The position numbers and the translations under genes were made by a program. DNA of 64,000 bases. Origin: Enterobacter hormaechei ATCC 49162. GTDB lineage: Bacteria; Pseudomonadota; Gammaproteobacteria; Enterobacterales; Enterobacteriaceae. The notes beneath the pieces were generated by a model. It was not told the DNA's origin. It made no database searches and saw nothing but the letters and a program-made list of their open reading frames with translations. The DNA is taken from the NCBI RefSeq assembly GCF_001875655.1, contig NZ_MKEQ01000001.1:2294001-2358000 (forward strand), in the 5' to 3' direction. Shown here one piece after another: positions 7,796 through 15,588 of this stretch. How positions within the stretch are numbered: position 1 is the first letter of the stretch; every line of letters begins with the position of its first letter.

Positions 7796-8167
7796 ATGAA
7801 TCCCACTCTTTCGCAGGTCATAGAAGTTGTACGTCAGTCATCTGGACATCATCGCAAGCGCATTGATGAGAACACCCTAATCGAAGCCGATCTTGATATC
7901 TGCGGCATGGATGGCGATGACCTGATAGAAGACTGCGAGGAAGCGTTTGGCGTTACGCTCGTCACTGAAGAAGATGGTTATAAGAAAACTTTTTCTCTCG
8001 CTGAAAACGAGTTTCTTTTTAGCACTGAGGGCATAGATTACTTGGGTATCTGCCGTTTGATTCGCAGGTTACGAGGCATTCCCGAACCTGTGATACGCGA
8101 TTTAACCGTTGGCGAACTCCATGCTGTACTGGTTAAAACTGTGAAAGAACAAGTACATCATGATTGA
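7796..8167 (+). CDS. DUF1493 family protein
   Basis: A 123-residue acidic protein. The pattern IDENTLIEADLDICGMDGDDLIEDCEEAFGV resembles the DUF1493 family, small proteins with an acyl-carrier-like helical fold; the DxxxxG(M/V)DGDDxxEL segment recalls the carrier-protein helix II region but lacks the Ser that would take phosphopantetheine. A second conserved block is YLGICRLIRRLRGI near residue 85. Function is unknown. These genes often appear in enterobacterial accessory regions. It follows the small membrane protein gene and precedes the convergent symE. Confidence 0.6.
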   Translation: MNPTLSQVIEVVRQSSGHHRKRIDENTLIEADLDICGMDGDDLIEDCEEAFGVTLVTEEDGYKKTFSLAENEFLFSTEGIDYLGICRLIRRLRGIPEPVIRDLTVGELHAVLVKTVKEQVHHD

Positions 8168-8225
8168 GTGACTTTTAGCGTAGTGCGGGCATGCGCTCTT
8201 ATGCCCGCACTCGTTAGTCTTAAGT

Positions 8226-8693
8226 TTAAACGGCCTTCCCACCTCCGCGCTTAATCATCGGAACATCCCCCGTATCATTCAGCGCTCCTGGAAAGGTCTT
8301 CAACCACTGCGCCACTTTTTGTTTATTGATATTCACCACGCTCATTCCTTCCAGGCATCCCCATAATTCTCTTGTATGCTGCGGCGTAATCACAATGCAG
8401 TCTTTCATGGCGCGGATTTTTACGGGCATACCGTTGATAAAGCCCGCGCGGGTTAACCAGTCGCCGCCCAGAAGAAGGTATTTCATGTCTATGCGTGCAT
8501 ACAGTTCGCAACAGGCGGCACTGTCCTGCGGCGTTTCGGCGCGGGGATGAACGGGTGCCGCGTTGGGCGGGTTGCCGTGCAGACGGCGGGCGCTGTTTTT
8601 GCGGACCAGCTCGCGATTTTCAATCATGTCGGTGAAAGCGTCTGATTCTGTTTTGCAAACAGTAAACTCTGGCTTAAAATTCGTCGCAGCCAT
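8226..8693 (-). CDS. symE: SymE-family type I toxin-like protein
   Basis: A 155-residue protein whose C-terminal half carries the SymE core, LLLGGDWLTRAGFINGMPVKIRAMKDCIVITPQ (about residues 75-107), an AbrB-like fold. E. coli SymE is an SOS-induced RNA-targeting, nucleoid-associated toxin whose translation is blocked by the antisense RNA SymR. I chose the ATG at 8693 because GAGGAG lies seven bases upstream; a TTG two codons earlier is in frame. A long leader of about 115 bases and a LexA box upstream match E. coli symE control. An antisense SymR-like RNA is expected over the 5' end, but I could not identify its promoter. Confidence 0.75.
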   Translation of the reverse strand: MAATNFKPEFTVCKTESDAFTDMIENRELVRKNSARRLHGNPPNAAPVHPRAETPQDSAACCELYARIDMKYLLLGGDWLTRAGFINGMPVKIRAMKDCIVITPQHTRELWGCLEGMSVVNINKQKVAQWLKTFPGALNDTGDVPMIKRGGGKAV

Positions 8694-8818
8694 TTTCAAC
8701 TCCTCGATAGTTGGTTGTGGTTAGCGGTATGGGGGTGTTGCAGCACCTTCATATCGCGAATTCTTCATTAAATTCTCTTTGATACTTCCTTTGCCGTTCG
8801 GCGTAATTTCTGGTGCTT

Positions 8819-8845
8819 ATTATACCGTGCTGAATATAAATACAG
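8819..8845 (-). promoter_or_regulatory. symE promoter with LexA (SOS) box
   Basis: On the minus strand, CTGTATTTATATTCAG (8830-8845) has the obligatory CTG-N10-CAG form of a LexA box and matches the 16-base consensus at 14 positions. A perfect TATAAT (-10, 8819-8824) lies five bases further downstream, so LexA would cover the promoter. The rest of 8700-8993 shows no gene. Confidence 0.75.
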
Positions 8846-8993
8846 CGGTTTGGCTTGGGGTAAATTTGGAATTTGCGAGGAGGATTCAGGAAATAGTGTT
8901 ATGTACGGTAAGGTCATGTTTTTGTTAGTTGCGGGTTGATTGGTCTGGGTTTTGCGAGCATCATCGCATTTATTTACCTTCTACCGTAACGCG

Positions 8994-9863
8994 ATGGCTT
9001 CCAGCAAAACTCTCGAACAGGCAATTGCCGACATCACCATCTGGCGCAAAGGCGAACAGCGTGCGCCGCATAAGCCTTTATTGCTTCTGTACGTGCTGGC
9101 GAACTATCAGCAGGGGCATGCACGACTGTTTGATTACGGAACCGAGGTCCACGAAAAGTTGCTTAGCCTGTTAGAACGCTTTGGCCCACAGAGGAAAGCA
9201 CATTACCCGAATATGCCTTTCTGGCGGCTCAAAGGGGATGGTTTTTGGGATCTGAAGAACACTGAGTTCTGTTCGACCACTGGTAGTAAGCAGCCGCCCG
9301 TTAAAGAACTTGTGGAACATAATGTCGCGGGCGGGTTTGATGAAGAACACTTTGTATTGCTGAGTAAGAACAAAAACCTGAGCGGCTTGCTGGCGCAGCA
9401 GATCCTTGAAGCACATTTTCCTGAAAGCATTCAGGAAGAGATCGCGGATGAGATGGGTTTTGATATCCAGCAGATTAGTAAGGTTCGCGATCCGCTGTTC
9501 CGGCAGCAGGTGCTACGTGCTTATAACTATGAGTGCGCAATCTGTGGATTCAACATGCGGCATGATAACGCCTCTGTTGGACTTGAAGCTGCGCATATCA
9601 AGTGGAAGCAGTTTGGCGGACCGTGTGAGATCCCGAACGGACTGGCGTTGTGTGCGATTCATCATAAGGCGTTTGATAAGGGCTCGATTGGGCTGGATGA
9701 GAGTATGCGGGTGCTCGTGTCTGAGGCGGTGAATGGGAATGGGATTGTTGGGCGGTTGTTTTGGGATTTTGCAGGGAAGCAGATTGCTTTGCCGATGGTG
9801 AAAGGGAATTATCCAGGGGAAGGGTTTGTGGAGTGGCATCGGAGAGAAGTGTTTAGAGGGTGA
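8994..9863 (+). CDS. HNH endonuclease, ScoMcrA-like (putative type IV, phosphorothioate-DNA directed)
   Basis: A 289-residue protein. The N-terminal part, with WRKGEQRAPHKPLLLLYVLANY and RLFDYGTEVHEKLLSLLERFGP, resembles the DNA sulfur-binding domain of ScoMcrA-type enzymes. The C-terminal part is an HNH nuclease: CAICGF near residue 181, then EAAHIKWKQFGGP (catalytic His) and NGLALCAIHHKAFD. ATG 8994 is preferred to an upstream TTG in frame at 8940, as conserved sequence begins there. The family restricts DNA carrying backbone phosphorothioates (Dnd-modified), so it is probably an antiphage or anti-plasmid gene. Its stop codon lies three bases from the satellite's left att core. As in trpS, the 3' end is markedly G-rich. 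Confidence 0.7.
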   Translation: MASSKTLEQAIADITIWRKGEQRAPHKPLLLLYVLANYQQGHARLFDYGTEVHEKLLSLLERFGPQRKAHYPNMPFWRLKGDGFWDLKNTEFCSTTGSKQPPVKELVEHNVAGGFDEEHFVLLSKNKNLSGLLAQQILEAHFPESIQEEIADEMGFDIQQISKVRDPLFRQQVLRAYNYECAICGFNMRHDNASVGLEAAHIKWKQFGGPCEIPNGLALCAIHHKAFDKGSIGLDESMRVLVSEAVNGNGIVGRLFWDFAGKQIALPMVKGNYPGEGFVEWHRREVFRG

Positions 9864-9866
9864 GTG

Positions 9867-9881
9867 CGAAGGCCGGACTCG
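9867..9881. repeat. Left att core of the satellite
   Basis: CGAAGGCCGGACTCG is identical to 21916-21930 inside leuX. The flanks diverge on the right side of the core (GCAC here, AACC in the tRNA). It lies directly after the HNH gene stop. Confidence 0.85.
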
Positions 9882-9936
9882 CACATTCATTTAAATTCTT
9901 GTAAAAAATGGATTTTATTCATAATTAATTCAATTA

Positions 9937-9955
9937 TGCCCCCTTTTGTGCCCCC
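9937..9955. promoter_or_regulatory. Candidate integrase arm-type sites (left end)
   Basis: Two direct copies of TGCCCCC (9937-9943 and 9949-9955), 56 bases inside the left att core. The first is preceded by AATTA, giving the 12-mer AATTATGCCCCC also found at 21784-21795 near the other end. Confidence 0.5.
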
Positions 9956-9959
9956 TCCA

Positions 9960-10180
9960 ATCGCTGTTCACATTTTGATTTTTGTTGATTATTTATCCAA
10001 AAATTATCGAAGAAATAGTCAATCCAGTTAGGTTCCGTTAAACGGATCCAAACCGGGACTTGACTCAACAAAAAATACTTTTTTTTCGCAAAACCATGCA
10101 CACTATTCACTCTGCAACTTTTAATTTATATATCAATTGGTTATGTATTAACAGTTAGGTGAAGAGTGAACTGCTATCTC
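9960..10180. other. Iteron cluster resembling P4 crr (cis replication region)
   Basis: This AT-rich gene-free stretch has sites related to the origin decamers: TGTTCAC (9965-9971), ACTATTCACT (10102-10111, exact inverse of AGTGAATAGT at 14671), and GGTGAAGAGTGAACTG (10158-10173). P4 alpha protein binds GGTGAACAG-type repeats in both ori and crr, and crr lies beyond the alpha gene as here. Confidence 0.6.
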
Positions 10181-10204
10181 TACATTCGTACGTTTCCAAT
10201 AAGA

Positions 10205-10224
10205 AACCCGGCATCAGCCGGGTT
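10205..10224 (-). terminator. Hairpin after the primase-helicase gene
   Basis: AACCCGGC-ATCA-GCCGGGTT is a perfect 8-bp stem with a 4-base loop just downstream of the alpha-type gene. The T-run on the minus strand is short (CTTATT), so termination may be modest. Confidence 0.6.
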
Positions 10225-10232
10225 AGTTGTAA

Positions 10233-12566
10233 TTATTTGATTGTTGGCTCATCACACTTGGGAAGCCAGTCTGCATTACTTTCCTCTTTTAAAGTGAGGT
10301 TAGTCTGCATTCCCTGATTAGTTCGCCGCTTCTCATAATTTAGCCCGTATTCCTTCAGCATAACTGGTAGCCCTTTGCCAAACATTGTCAGGCTAAGGGT
10401 ATTTTTAAAGCCATTAGCCTCCATGTATACGAGATAGGCATGGTAAAGGTACGTACGTGGCTGGCGCGGGACAATATTGGCGTTCCCCATAAACATGCCG
10501 TTGGTGTCAGGTAATGCCTCAAGGTAACCACAAAAATCAAATGCTGGATCAGCATCACGCTTGATGGTGAGAGCCTCATCAGAATTCTGCTGCGACTGAA
10601 GCAATGTTCTGGCGCTCATCGGATCGCTGAAACGCTGCATGAGCTGACGAACAATCACAGCCAGTTCTCGTGCAATTTTATCTTTCAACTGCGGATCGCG
10701 TTCTTCCGGTGCTATCTGCTCAGGAAAATGCAGAATAACTCTCCTGCGGGACACACCACCACTGCGATCAGTGAAGCGCATAGGATTATTATTTACGGCC
10801 AGGATAACCGCCGGAATATGTGTTGAATAAGCATTCTGATATTTGGGGTCCACAGATACTGCATCGCCACCAGTTATAGCCTTAAGCCCGGCGCCGTCGC
10901 CGCTCCACTTCTCCTGATCAGGCAGGCGAATAAGAGAAAAACCTATCAGAGCCGCACGTTCTCGCGGGGACTCCAGCGTTTCAATGGTCGCAGAGGTGGC
11001 GTTATCCTCTCCAGCAAGCATGGTCGCAATTTCAGCCAGAATACTTTTGCCACTTCCACCAGGGCCAGTCACTTCCAGAAAGAGCTGCCAGTCATAGCGG
11101 TTCGCTAGCACCATAAATAACGCTGCAAGAATAATGTCACGTTTTGCTGGCTTGTGTCCGGCGGCCCGGTCCAGCCAACGCCAGAATGCCGGGGCATGAG
11201 TTTCAAGCGTTTCCCCCTTTACCGGTGGCGTGAAATCGACTTCACACAGGGTACGCAGCCAGTTCTCTTTACAGTGCGGACTAAAAAGCCCTGTTCGCGT
11301 ATCGAGAACGCCATTACGAAAACCAATCAGATGACGTGACGGATTTTGCTGCTGCGGAACAATTAACTTTAATGTTTCCACCAGTGAGGCAATTTTTCCT
11401 GAGGAAAACGGTGCCCCGAGGCGCTGGAAAAGGGCTGCGACATCTCGGGCAAAATCTGACTGAGAAATAACTTTCCACGCTCCAGACTCGTAGCGGGATA
11501 AAAGCTGCCCGTTCGGATCAACCGCCAGTGCATCCCTGTAATGCTCCCGAACCCTCTGAGCTTTTTCGCTGACACTCATCGCTGTGAATTCTGCTTCACT
11601 CATTGTGTCGAAAGGACTGGCGTTATGTGGCTTCAAAGCCTCAAGAATTGCCTTCCGGGTGGATTCCTCTCCGTATTGGGTAAGCGCATCATTCCAGTCA
11701 CCAAAAACCGGTGGCAGCACAATGTCACACTGACTCGCTTTTGCAGCAGTTTCAGCCCTGTTCTGGCCTGAACCATTCAGATCGCGGTCCGCTGCAATAA
11801 TTAACTGATATCCAGGATACTTATTATGGGCAACGCTGCTCAGAGAAAGAAAGTTGACCGACGAAAATGCCACCATGACGGCTTCTCCTGTCAAATAATG
11901 TATGGTAAGCGCCGTGGCGTAACCTTCCGCAATCCAAATCCTTCTTACAGAACTCCCGCCCCCTTCTATCAGATGATAGGCCTCCTTAACCTGACCTCCT
12001 TTAAGAAAACACTTGCTACCATTGCCACTGATAAGCTGAATATTCACCAGCTCCCCGTCAGCGTTATAGAGTGGGACGATCAAATCACCGGGGCGGAACA
12101 TCACCCCACCGGCCTTATGAGCTGAAGTCAGCTCATGGCAAATATGCTCCGGGAAACCTTTATGTGTAAGATAAGTGTTTCCGGCAGATTCACGCGAGGC
12201 TTGCAGCAGTCGCGCGGCAAGTGCTGCCGCTGCATCTTTCCCGCTATCGGTATCGGCGGTTAACGTCCTGACCTCGGAATTAACTATAGACAGATCATGT
12301 GTCAGTCCATGTATCCTGTCAGCTGCTTCACTGATATCCACATTCAGTGCCCTGGTGACAAGCGCTAAACCATCCCCGGCTCCGCACTGATTGCAGAACC
12401 ATGTTCCGCGTCCTTCCTGATCGTCGAAGCGAAAACGATCTTTACCGCCACAGACCGGGCAAGGCTGATGGCGATTTTTCAATATATTCACGCCCAGCGC
12501 TGGCAGAATCTGAGCCCAGTGACCGCGGGCAGCCTTCACGGCCTGACTGACTTTCATTCCTGACAT
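10233..12566 (-). CDS. P4 alpha-type primase-helicase replication protein
   Basis: A 777-residue protein equivalent to P4 alpha, which combines primase, SF3 helicase and origin binding. An N-terminal zinc ribbon reads CPVCGG (residue 36) and CNQCGAG (residue 58). A TOPRIM-like primase region follows, with WIAEGYATALTIHYLTGE near residue 212 and IIAADRDLNGSG. The helicase has Walker A GPGGSGKS near residue 500, then DAVSVDPKYQN and a sensor-type AVNNNPM segment with SGGVSRRR. The C-terminus, with NYEKRRTNQGMQTNL, resembles the origin-binding domain. ATG 12566 is preferred over 12617 because GGGAGA lies about eight bases upstream and P4 alpha proteins begin just before this conserved block. The region 12567-12580 separates it from the upstream small gene. 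Confidence 0.95.
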   Translation of the reverse strand: MSGMKVSQAVKAARGHWAQILPALGVNILKNRHQPCPVCGGKDRFRFDDQEGRGTWFCNQCGAGDGLALVTRALNVDISEAADRIHGLTHDLSIVNSEVRTLTADTDSGKDAAAALAARLLQASRESAGNTYLTHKGFPEHICHELTSAHKAGGVMFRPGDLIVPLYNADGELVNIQLISGNGSKCFLKGGQVKEAYHLIEGGGSSVRRIWIAEGYATALTIHYLTGEAVMVAFSSVNFLSLSSVAHNKYPGYQLIIAADRDLNGSGQNRAETAAKASQCDIVLPPVFGDWNDALTQYGEESTRKAILEALKPHNASPFDTMSEAEFTAMSVSEKAQRVREHYRDALAVDPNGQLLSRYESGAWKVISQSDFARDVAALFQRLGAPFSSGKIASLVETLKLIVPQQQNPSRHLIGFRNGVLDTRTGLFSPHCKENWLRTLCEVDFTPPVKGETLETHAPAFWRWLDRAAGHKPAKRDIILAALFMVLANRYDWQLFLEVTGPGGSGKSILAEIATMLAGEDNATSATIETLESPRERAALIGFSLIRLPDQEKWSGDGAGLKAITGGDAVSVDPKYQNAYSTHIPAVILAVNNNPMRFTDRSGGVSRRRVILHFPEQIAPEERDPQLKDKIARELAVIVRQLMQRFSDPMSARTLLQSQQNSDEALTIKRDADPAFDFCGYLEALPDTNGMFMGNANIVPRQPRTYLYHAYLVYMEANGFKNTLSLTMFGKGLPVMLKEYGLNYEKRRTNQGMQTNLTLKEESNADWLPKCDEPTIK

Positions 12567-12580
12567 GACGCAGTTCTCCC

Positions 12581-12904
12581 TCAGTGTAAAACCGGCTTTT
12601 TGATGTGACGGACGCATAACTCATCCATTACGGCTGTTCCGAGCTGGGAGAGTGCGGGACAGGACATTAGAGGGCCGTATTCCATCAGGTCTGAAAGCAG
12701 GGCGCAGGCGATTTCCATGCCTTTTGTTTGCCCGTGCTGTCGCAGATAAAATCCTTCAAGCTCACGGGCAATAGCGGTTTCAATTTCATCCAGAGTGAGC
12801 TGCAGATGGCGGTTTTGCTGATAGCAGGCACTCAACCAGGCGCAGGCTACCGCGCGGCGATACAACGCTACCCGAAGTGAAAGGGAAAGAGTGCGTGATT
12901 TCAT
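12581..12904 (-). CDS. P4-satellite conserved small protein (DUF5375-like)
   Basis: A 107-residue protein that matches my memory of a family found next to alpha in P4-like elements: [24 protein letters not shown], then [20 protein letters not shown] and the C-terminus [16 protein letters not shown]. Function is not known. It starts within an ATGA overlap with the preceding gene and ends 15 bases before the alpha start, so it is part of the same leftward operon. Confidence 0.7.
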   Translation of the reverse strand: MKSRTLSLSLRVALYRRAVACAWLSACYQQNRHLQLTLDEIETAIARELEGFYLRQHGQTKGMEIACALLSDLMEYGPLMSCPALSQLGTAVMDELCVRHIKKPVLH

Positions 12905-13125
12905 TGCACCACCTCCATGTTCATGAGGTCATCCTGGCAACGCTGTACCACGCCATCAAGCTGCTCTGTCATCAGATAAATCAGGGAAACCAGTTGTTCA
13001 CATTGAGCACTGGCAGGTTTTTCGTAGCAATCCTGAAGAACAGCCATTCCAGTGACAAACTCTCCCACGTTACGAAGATGCTTCAGGCGGAGAATATCGT
13101 CATAAGAGATTGCGGCGTGATTCAT
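12901..13125 (-). CDS. P4-satellite small protein, unknown function
   Basis: A 74-residue acidic protein beginning [25 protein letters not shown] chose ATG 13125, which abuts the preceding gene's end (GGAGGTGATCT upstream gives a strong ribosome-binding site); an upstream in-frame start at 13164 lies inside the preceding gene. The 3' end overlaps the next gene by four bases. It is conserved in position in P4-like elements, and I do not know its function. Confidence 0.65.
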   Translation of the reverse strand: MNHAAISYDDILRLKHLRNVGEFVTGMAVLQDCYEKPASAQCEQLVSLIYLMTEQLDGVVQRCQDDLMNMEVVQ

Positions 13126-13316
13126 TAGATCACCTCCCGGACAGGCAGGCGAGCAGCAAGACAAAGCACATACTCATGGACCAGTGAAAGACGTGCATGA
13201 TGCTCATTGCTGGCGATGATACGCAGCATACTGATACGTGGTTTACGTTCTGCACGACGAACGGCGGCAAAAACAAATATAAATTGAGGATGTGACGGGG
13301 CGAGGATCGTAGCCAT
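13125..13316 (-). CDS. Icd-like/Kil-type host cell division inhibitor homologue
   Basis: A 63-residue protein, [20 protein letters not shown]..., of the kind annotated as Icd-like cell division inhibitor in P4-like satellites; it occupies the place of P4 kil, directly after the immunity leader. The ATG has a perfect GGAGG eight bases upstream, and this Shine-Dalgarno lies within a CTTATTGG segment that can pair with the CI-like RNA, so both termination and translation could be controlled. The frame stays open upstream to 13829 (234 residues, including [20 protein letters not shown]); annotations sometimes use that longer form, but the leader RNA argues for the short one. Confidence 0.6.
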   Translation of the reverse strand: MATILAPSHPQFIFVFAAVRRAERKPRISMLRIIASNEHHARLSLVHEYVLCLAARLPVREVI

Positions 13317-13327
13317 AAGGGCAACCT

Positions 13328-13557
13328 CCAATAAGTAGCGGTAAATGCCACCACCGGAGTTCCTACGCTCATGGGTGGTGACCCGAACGGGGGTAGGAAT
13401 ACCGGCCTTATTGGAAACCGGCCAGCCCGAAGGCTGCCCCGCCCGGACCACCATTATCTGAAAGGGGCTAAGGTATAAGCACCGCAGCCCGAAAAATGGG
13501 TGTGCCTGAGCAACGACGTAAAAAAAGACGCACGGCGCGTCTGGTGTCGCCAATAAG
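13328..13557 (-). promoter_or_regulatory. P4-type immunity leader: seqA, seqB and seqC elements
   Basis: The leftward transcript contains CTTATTGG at 13550-13557 (seqA position), its complement CCAATAAG at 13407-13414 (seqB position), and CTTATTGG again at 13328-13335 (seqC position, containing the GG of the next gene's GGAGG). P4 immunity works through an RNA whose seqB pairs with flanking seqA and seqC to cause early termination. Both flanking copies extend further as a shared TACTTATTGG. Confidence 0.65.
13395..13445 (-). ncRNA. CI-like immunity RNA (approximate bounds)
   Basis: On the minus strand a hairpin CAGCC-TTCG-GGCTG is followed by CCGG-TTTCCAATAAGG-CCGG, which displays the seqB octamer in a loop. 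This arrangement fits the short P4 CI RNA processed from the leader. Ends are estimated from structure only. Confidence 0.5.
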
Positions 13558-13669
13558 TAACTCGGGTTCCTACGCCCGGCAGCCGATTTTGCGGCAGCGG
13601 GAAAACTATACCTGGAAAAGATATCAGGACGCAAGCCAGAAAAAAGGAGATGAGACTGCAAAGCAAGTT

Positions 13670-13930
13670 TCACGCATGGCCTCCTTGCTCGCGGGCAGCA
13701 ATTCGCGCCGCCATCCATGCACTGACCTCCGACTGTACCCAGGCCACATTTTTTCCACCCAGGGATATCTGCTGCGGGAAGGCATCGCGGCTGATAAGAT
13801 CGTAGATGGTTGAACGGGATAGCCCGCAAAGGTGCATCACTTCAGGTAATCGTATGAAGCGCTCCTGCTGAGCCGGAACCGGGAGCACCGGAGCAGCTGG
13901 TGCCGGGGTGGAAACGGAAATACTATTCAT
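13670..13930 (-). CDS. AlpA-family regulator (P4 Vis-like)
   Basis: An 86-residue DNA-binding protein. The AlpA/MerR-like helix-turn-helix is visible in [45 protein letters not shown] (residues 25-70), with the typical wing and W at the end. In P4, Vis is such a protein; it represses early promoters and directs excision. It is the first gene leftward of the origin, and the immunity leader lies downstream of it. Confidence 0.85.
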   Translation of the reverse strand: MNSISVSTPAPAAPVLPVPAQQERFIRLPEVMHLCGLSRSTIYDLISRDAFPQQISLGGKNVAWVQSEVSAWMAARIAAREQGGHA

Positions 13931-14479
13931 CTGGCTACCTCTCTAATATGTTTACAACAGTCCGGGCAATTCCATGCGGATTCAGGTAGTTCCTTATTAT
14001 GTTTATATAAGCGGCTCGCGCATGCTTTATTTATTTTGTGTGAAATGTTGATTTCTCAAAAAATAAAACAGCTAAAAACCGTATGAAACGAACAAAAACA
14101 AACAATTCCTTTATGGAATATAATAAGGAGCATCAATAATAAAAAAGTCTATTACACTAGGCAGGATCACAGCTCAAATCTGAACCAGCCCATATCATTC
14201 AGGGCTTTACATCATAAGCACTAAGACAATACCTGATTAATAAAAGAGCCAAAAACGGCCAAAAATAAACAGCTCACCATGTGTATCAATAAATCCGATG
14301 ATTAAAGAAATTAAATTACCATCTTACTTCCGCATGTATCCGGATGTGTTTAATGAACATCAGACAAATTCATTTTTATGAATATTTCCCTGAAATGCAA
14401 CTGAGTGCAGGGAGGTTGAATGTTCAATTATTAAACAGACATAAGACATCTTTTATTCTTTACATAGAATATGTATTGA

Positions 14480-14685
14480 ATACTGGTGAATATTGGTGAT
14501 GAGAAAAGCTCCAGTAATAAACTGAAATAAATATCGCGATTTATATGAAAAATAAATATATGTTTAATTTTATCTCTGTGAACAGTCATGAACAGTAGAT
14601 GATCACTTTAATTAAAACACTACACCACTTAACCACATGTATTTACTATATTTTTATTGAAGTGAACAGTAGTGAATAGTATGTA
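14480..14685. other. Putative P4-type replication origin (decamer iterons)
   Basis: Tandem decamers spaced exactly 10 bases: GGTGAATATT/GGTGATGAGA (14485-14504), TGTGAACAGT/CATGAACAGT (14577-14596) and AGTGAACAGT/AGTGAATAGT (14661-14680), in a very AT-rich setting. They resemble P4 type I iterons bound by alpha. The whole gap 13931-14835 has no convincing gene; AT-rich DNA and divergent early promoters are expected at 13931-14480. Confidence 0.65.
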
Positions 14686-14745
14686 TTAAAGGAAGGGTGT
14701 AGATCAGACATGACACCTTTCTCTGGCTAGCCAGAACAAGGTCAT

Positions 14746-14803
14746 TGTTCAGTCACTGACACAATCCTCCTCGGTAGTGCGCTTGTATGGACCCCGGCAC
14801 AAT
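14746..14803 (+). promoter_or_regulatory. Late promoter with Ogr/Delta activator site
   Basis: TGT-N12-ACA at 14746-14763 is the defining motif of P2/P4 late promoters, which is centred about 55 bases before the start of transcription. CACAAT at 14798-14803 is a suitable -10, placing the start near 14810, 26 bases before the Sid ATG and 55 bases after the motif centre. Confidence 0.7.
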
Positions 14804-14835
14804 TGACACAACAACAAAACACTACCGGAGCAGCC

Positions 14836-15588
14836 ATGACAACTGTTAACCAGATCTCTGATGCAAACATTACCCCCACCCTCCCGCCGAAAATTCGCGA
14901 AGCGGTGGAAAAAGTTAAGGCAGCAAAAGCTGTCTGGCAGGAAGAACGGCGAAAACAAACCGAAGCCGCTGCAATGACTGAAACTATCCGTAAACGTCAG
15001 GAAGATACAAAAACGGAGACGCAGGCGCTTAATGATGAATGGCGAAACCTGTTTCGTGAGAATCAGGGGAATATGACGCCACGAATGAAAAAACTGCGGG
15101 CAGAAATCGCCCTAGGACGCGAAACACTAGATGAGTTCGAAGATTTGCTGGCTGCTCAGGCTGCAGAAAATGAATTCCTGCCATGGAAAACTGCGGATGC
15201 TGCAAACCGCTACATCAGCGAACATAATCACCTGATTGAAACTCATGCAGTGTGGCTCTGGAATGAGTTTATGAAGGAACACGGCCAGAAACTTATTCAG
15301 ATCCTTGGATTGCTGAAAATGACTCTGGGCCGAAGCGCATCTTCTGTTATCGGTGTAGTTCATACCGTAAACGACCCCGAAAGTGTGCTGAAGCAATTTA
15401 TCAGCGAGCAACTCACCACTCCGGCACTGTTCTGTAACGTATCTTCAACGGATGATATTGCCCTGCCGGGGATCAGCATTTATGCGGACGATAAAGCCAT
15501 ACAGGATGCCAGACAATCACCCAGCCCTGCAGCACGTTCCCGGATGCTTAAACAGCGTGACATGGCTAAAGGGGGCGAGAAGGAATGA
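14836..15588 (+). CDS. sid: Sid-like capsid size redirection protein
   Basis: A 250-residue, largely helical, charged protein, first in the late operon. It has a long coiled-coil-rich N-terminal half (KIREAVEKVKAAKAVWQEERRKQ, LRAEIALGRETLDEFEDLL), as expected of P4 Sid, which forms an external scaffold that makes helper capsids smaller. Similarity to P4 Sid (244 residues) is by length, position and composition more than by residues I can align, so it could instead be another morphogenesis protein. ATG 14836 with CCGGAG upstream is preferred to TTG 14803, which lies before the predicted transcript start. It overlaps psu by four bases. Confidence 0.6.
   Translation: MTTVNQISDANITPTLPPKIREAVEKVKAAKAVWQEERRKQTEAAAMTETIRKRQEDTKTETQALNDEWRNLFRENQGNMTPRMKKLRAEIALGRETLDEFEDLLAAQAAENEFLPWKTADAANRYISEHNHLIETHAVWLWNEFMKEHGQKLIQILGLLKMTLGRSASSVIGVVHTVNDPESVLKQFISEQLTTPALFCNVSSTDDIALPGISIYADDKAIQDARQSPSPAARSRMLKQRDMAKGGEKE

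Noticed and set aside
13125-13829. A 234-residue version of the Icd/Kil-like protein
   Set aside because: It would translate through the CI-like RNA and seqA region and overlap alpA; the strong GGAGG before 13316 favours the short protein. The long form is not excluded.
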